A stretch of DNA of 7,127 nucleotides from NCBI GenBank assembly GCA_003136335.1, contig PLEA01000588.1, positions 1 to 7,127 of the forward strand. Reading direction: 5' to 3'. This DNA is from Acidobacteriaceae bacterium (GTDB taxonomy: Bacteria > Acidobacteriota > Terriglobia > Terriglobales > SbA1). Each line of letters begins with the position of its first letter. The first letter of the stretch is position 1. Positions 5,273-7,127 of the stretch are shown here, in pieces. The notes under the pieces are model-generated. The model was not told the DNA's origin. It made no database searches and saw only the letters and a list, made by a program, of their open reading frames with translations. A program made the translations under genes and the position numbers.

Positions 5273-6301
5273 CTACTTAATTTGCACGAATTCATTTGCA
5301 GACACCGATTTGGAACTCCCCGGCGCGGCATGCTGCGGCGCTCTCCAAGAATCAAAGATTGAAACCTGATGCACGCACGACACCGTGCAGTGCGGCGCGC
5401 ACGATTTCTCCGTCAGGTATTCGCGGCGCAGGTCGTCGCGCGTGTAGGTGGCAAGCGGCACCCCAGGATAGCCGCGCTGCTGCGAACAATAATGGACCAG
5501 CCCGTTTTCGCAGATGTAAAGGTAGCGCCCGCCGGCGCGGCAACGCCAGTCGTTGGGCTGACCTTTCGCGATGTTGTCCTGAAATGCGTTGATCCGGGTA
5601 AAACTGACTTTTTCCAGCGCCTGCATTTCGTGATAAATGCGGCGCTCTTCGTCGCCGAGCGGCTGCAACTGACCGCTGCCATCGTGAATAATGCCGATGG
5701 TCGAGGTAAATCCCAGTTCAATCGCGCGCTTGCCAATCACGAGCGCATCCTGCGGACGGGAAATTCCGCCACCGACCACCGAATTAATATTCACATGAAA
5801 ATCGGCGTGCTCGGCGAGCAACTGCAATTTCTTGTCCAGAACCTTCAGGCTCTTCTTCGACACTTCGTCAGGATTCACATTGTCGATAGAAATCTGCAGC
5901 CACTCGAGTCCCGCTCGGTTCAGGCGCTGAATGCGCTCCGTCACCAGCAGATACCCGTTGGTGATAAGTCCGGCGATCATGCCATTTGCCCGGATGCGGC
6001 GGATCACGTCATCGAGCTCGGGATGCATCAGCGGCTCTCCGCCGGAAACAGTCACGACCGCAGTACCCAGCGAGCCCAGCTTGTCGATCCGGCGATACAT
6101 TTCGTCGATCGGTACCGGCTTGGAGAAATCGTCGAACTCGTTGCAATAAGTGCAGGCCAGGTTACAGCGGCGCATCGGAATGATGTGCGCCAGCAGAGGG
6201 TGGTCGGTCGAGGCGAGCGCCCGAATCGCCATATTCGCGCCACGAAGGTTGCGCTGCAGGGCTTTGGCGCGGCGGCGCACGGTTGTAATGAGGGACGGCA
6301 T
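5273..6301 (-). CDS. Radical SAM protein with C-terminal SPASM/twitch-like cysteine cluster
   Basis: Radical SAM enzyme: a 4Fe-4S cluster cleaves S-adenosylmethionine to start radical chemistry. In the 342 residues the cluster motif CNLACTYC is at C46, C50 and C53. SGGEP (86-90), which contacts SAM, and further barrel segments such as GLITNGYLL (111-119) and LQISID (135-140) follow. The C-terminal part carries six cysteines, C254 (WRCRAGG), C264 (ICENG), C272 (HYC) and C301/C305/C309 (CAPHCTVSC), suggesting one or two auxiliary clusters as in the SPASM/twitch groups (PqqE- and MoaA-like maturases). The spacing does not match a canonical SPASM motif. The basic N-terminus (1-30) has no signal peptide. 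The ATG at 6301 has no clear ribosome site; M24 is an alternative start. No precursor peptide or partner gene is adjacent, so the substrate is unknown. Confidence 0.88.
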   Translation of the reverse strand: MPSLITTVRRRAKALQRNLRGANMAIRALASTDHPLLAHIIPMRRCNLACTYCNEFDDFSKPVPIDEMYRRIDKLGSLGTAVVTVSGGEPLMHPELDDVIRRIRANGMIAGLITNGYLLVTERIQRLNRAGLEWLQISIDNVNPDEVSKKSLKVLDKKLQLLAEHADFHVNINSVVGGGISRPQDALVIGKRAIELGFTSTIGIIHDGSGQLQPLGDEERRIYHEMQALEKVSFTRINAFQDNIAKGQPNDWRCRAGGRYLYICENGLVHYCSQQRGYPGVPLATYTRDDLRREYLTEKSCAPHCTVSCVHQVSIFDSWRAPQHAAPGSSKSVSANEFVQIK

Positions 6302-6433
6302 AGAAATCAGTTACTTCTATTACAACACAGGCATAGACCCGGGTGCATGCGCGACAACAGCGTTTGGTAGATTCCGCGGGTTGAACAGCCGATCAAGCCG
6401 CTCGGCGTGTGGACCGCCGTTAGTAAAGGCCGC

Positions 6434-6461
6434 CACGTGGGGACAGCCGCCCCGGCTGTTC
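6434..6461. repeat. 28-nt palindromic intergenic repeat, copy 2
   Basis: It begins CACGTGGGGACAGCC and matches the copy at 3285-3312 at 25 of 28 bases. The arms GGACAGCCG (6441-6449) and CGGCTGTTC (6453-6461) still pair through one G-T wobble. That retained pairing suggests the hairpin, not just the sequence, is what the repeats share. Confidence 0.65.
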
Positions 6462-6650
6462 GAGCAAGGCTACGCAGCCGCAGCAGGCGTCCTAATGACT
6501 ACGGATGTGAACCCGGCAATCGCGTCTTGAATCGGGCGAGGCAGAAATAGACTGGCCTACTTCGCACTACGCATTCCCCACCGAAACGCATTACACTAAT
6601 AGGTTGCAATCTGCGCAGCGATATCCGCCTTGTGCGCGAACTCATTCCTC

Positions 6651-6655
6651 GAGGT
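6651..6655 (+). promoter_or_regulatory. Ribosome binding site of acnA
   Basis: GAGGT lies eight bases before the ATG at 6664 and supports this start over later in-frame codons. Confidence 0.5.
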
Positions 6656-6663
6656 AGGCCATC

Positions 6664-7127
6664 ATGTCTGTGAATAGCTTCAACAGCCGCTCCACCCTCA
6701 AAGTCGGCAACAAAGAATACGAAATCTACCGTCTCGACGCCCTTGATAAACAGGGAATCTCCACCGAGCACCTGCCCTTCTGTTTGCGCATTCTGCTCGA
6801 GAACCAACTCCGCACCGAAGACGGCCGCAACGTCACCCAGGAAGAAGTGCGAGCTGTGGCGAAGTGGAATAGCAAGTCGAAGCCGGAAAGAGAAATCGCC
6901 TTTACCCCCAGCCGCGTTCTTCTCCAGGATTTCACCGGCGTCCCCTGCATAGTCGATCTCGCCGCCATGCGCGACGCCATGCAGACCTTAGGCGGCGATC
7001 CCGCATTAATCAACCCTTTGCAACCGGTCGAGTTGGTTATCGATCACTCGGTGCAGGTCGACGAGTTCGGCACGCCCGGCGCTTTCGAACTGAACGCGCT
7101 GCTCGAGTTTCAGCGCAACAAAGAGCG
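6664..7127 (+). CDS. acnA: Aconitate hydratase AcnA, N-terminal part, 3' end outside window
   Basis: Aconitase interconverts citrate and isocitrate in the TCA cycle through a 4Fe-4S cluster, in the cytoplasm. Only 154 codons of a protein normally near 900 residues are present, so the cluster cysteines are off the window. Family signatures are clear: the N-terminal pattern with KVGNKEYEIYRL (13-24) and LPFCLRILLENQLR (37-50), DFTGVPCIVDLAAMRDAM (89-106) and NPLQPVELVIDHSVQVD (117-133). These match the AcnA/IRP1 type rather than AcnB. The start ATG at 6664 is supported by GAGGT upstream and by the usual N-terminal length. It is divergent from the radical SAM gene, with no sign of shared function. 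Confidence 0.96.
   Translation, partial: MSVNSFNSRSTLKVGNKEYEIYRLDALDKQGISTEHLPFCLRILLENQLRTEDGRNVTQEEVRAVAKWNSKSKPEREIAFTPSRVLLQDFTGVPCIVDLAAMRDAMQTLGGDPALINPLQPVELVIDHSVQVDEFGTPGAFELNALLEFQRNKE

Larger units (their letters stand above)
6302..6663. other. 362-base intergenic region between the radical SAM gene and acnA
   Basis: This divergent gap must hold the promoters of both flanking genes, but no strong sigma-70 pair stands out. A weak TACACT at 6592-6597 is the best -10 candidate for acnA. The stretch contains the second 28-nt palindromic repeat (6434-6461). Short open frames here have no recognisable protein features or credible ribosome sites, and no tRNA or known riboswitch fold was seen. 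Confidence 0.5.

Noticed and set aside
5369..6370. A 333-codon open frame on the plus strand opposite the radical SAM gene.
   Set aside because: The minus-strand frame carries the radical SAM motif and SGGEP. The plus-strand product has no recognisable domain.
1..7127. A new multi-gene defence or biosynthetic system.
   Set aside because: The neighbours alternate in strand, most are housekeeping genes, and there are no toxin, nuclease, reverse transcriptase, transposase or peptide-precursor genes. Only the exbD pair looks co-transcribed.

Overview
The window looks like ordinary chromosomal sequence from a GC-rich bacterium, most likely an acidobacterium (Acidobacteriota, Terriglobia/Koribacter-like). 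That assignment is an inference. It rests on the protein flavour (DinG with an N-terminal FFAPGG...YEFRRGQ signature, paired ExbD proteins, a secreted DinB-like protein), on non-ATG starts, and on dispersed palindromic repeats between genes (GGGACAGCC..GGCTGT and GTCATTTCGAGCGGAGCGAG types) that I recognise from acidobacterial genomes. No rRNA, tRNA, CRISPR array, transposase, integrase or phage gene was seen.

Layout, left to right. Positions 1-1646 (minus) hold the N-terminal 548 residues of a DinG/XPD-type iron-sulfur DNA helicase that runs off the left edge. A short divergent intergenic region with a candidate TATAAT box leads into der (1784-3274, plus), the double-GTPase ribosome-assembly factor. 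A perfect 9-bp palindrome follows. Two tandem minus-strand exbD/tolR-type genes come next (4358-3915, then 3819-3373); they converge on der and have no exbB/tolQ beside them. Divergent from them is a secreted DinB-like protein (4563-5087, plus). Its 3' flank (about 5117-5237) is a cluster of four small hairpins typical of a dispersed repeat. A minus-strand radical SAM enzyme with an extra C-terminal cysteine cluster (6301-5273) follows, then a 362-base non-coding stretch carrying a second copy of the 28-nt palindromic repeat. The window ends with the first 154 codons of acnA, cytosolic aconitase (6664 onward, plus).

The genes alternate in strand and, apart from the exbD pair, each looks like its own transcription unit. 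DinG (DNA repair/replication), Der (50S maturation) and AcnA (TCA cycle) are housekeeping functions. The exbD pair would belong to a proton-motive-force-driven envelope complex. The DinB-like and radical SAM proteins have no assigned substrate. I found no convincing new multi-gene system. The points most worth a second look are an ExbD paralog whose key transmembrane aspartate is replaced by serine, a dispersed repeat read in frame inside the helicase gene, and the radical SAM protein with an unusual auxiliary cysteine arrangement.
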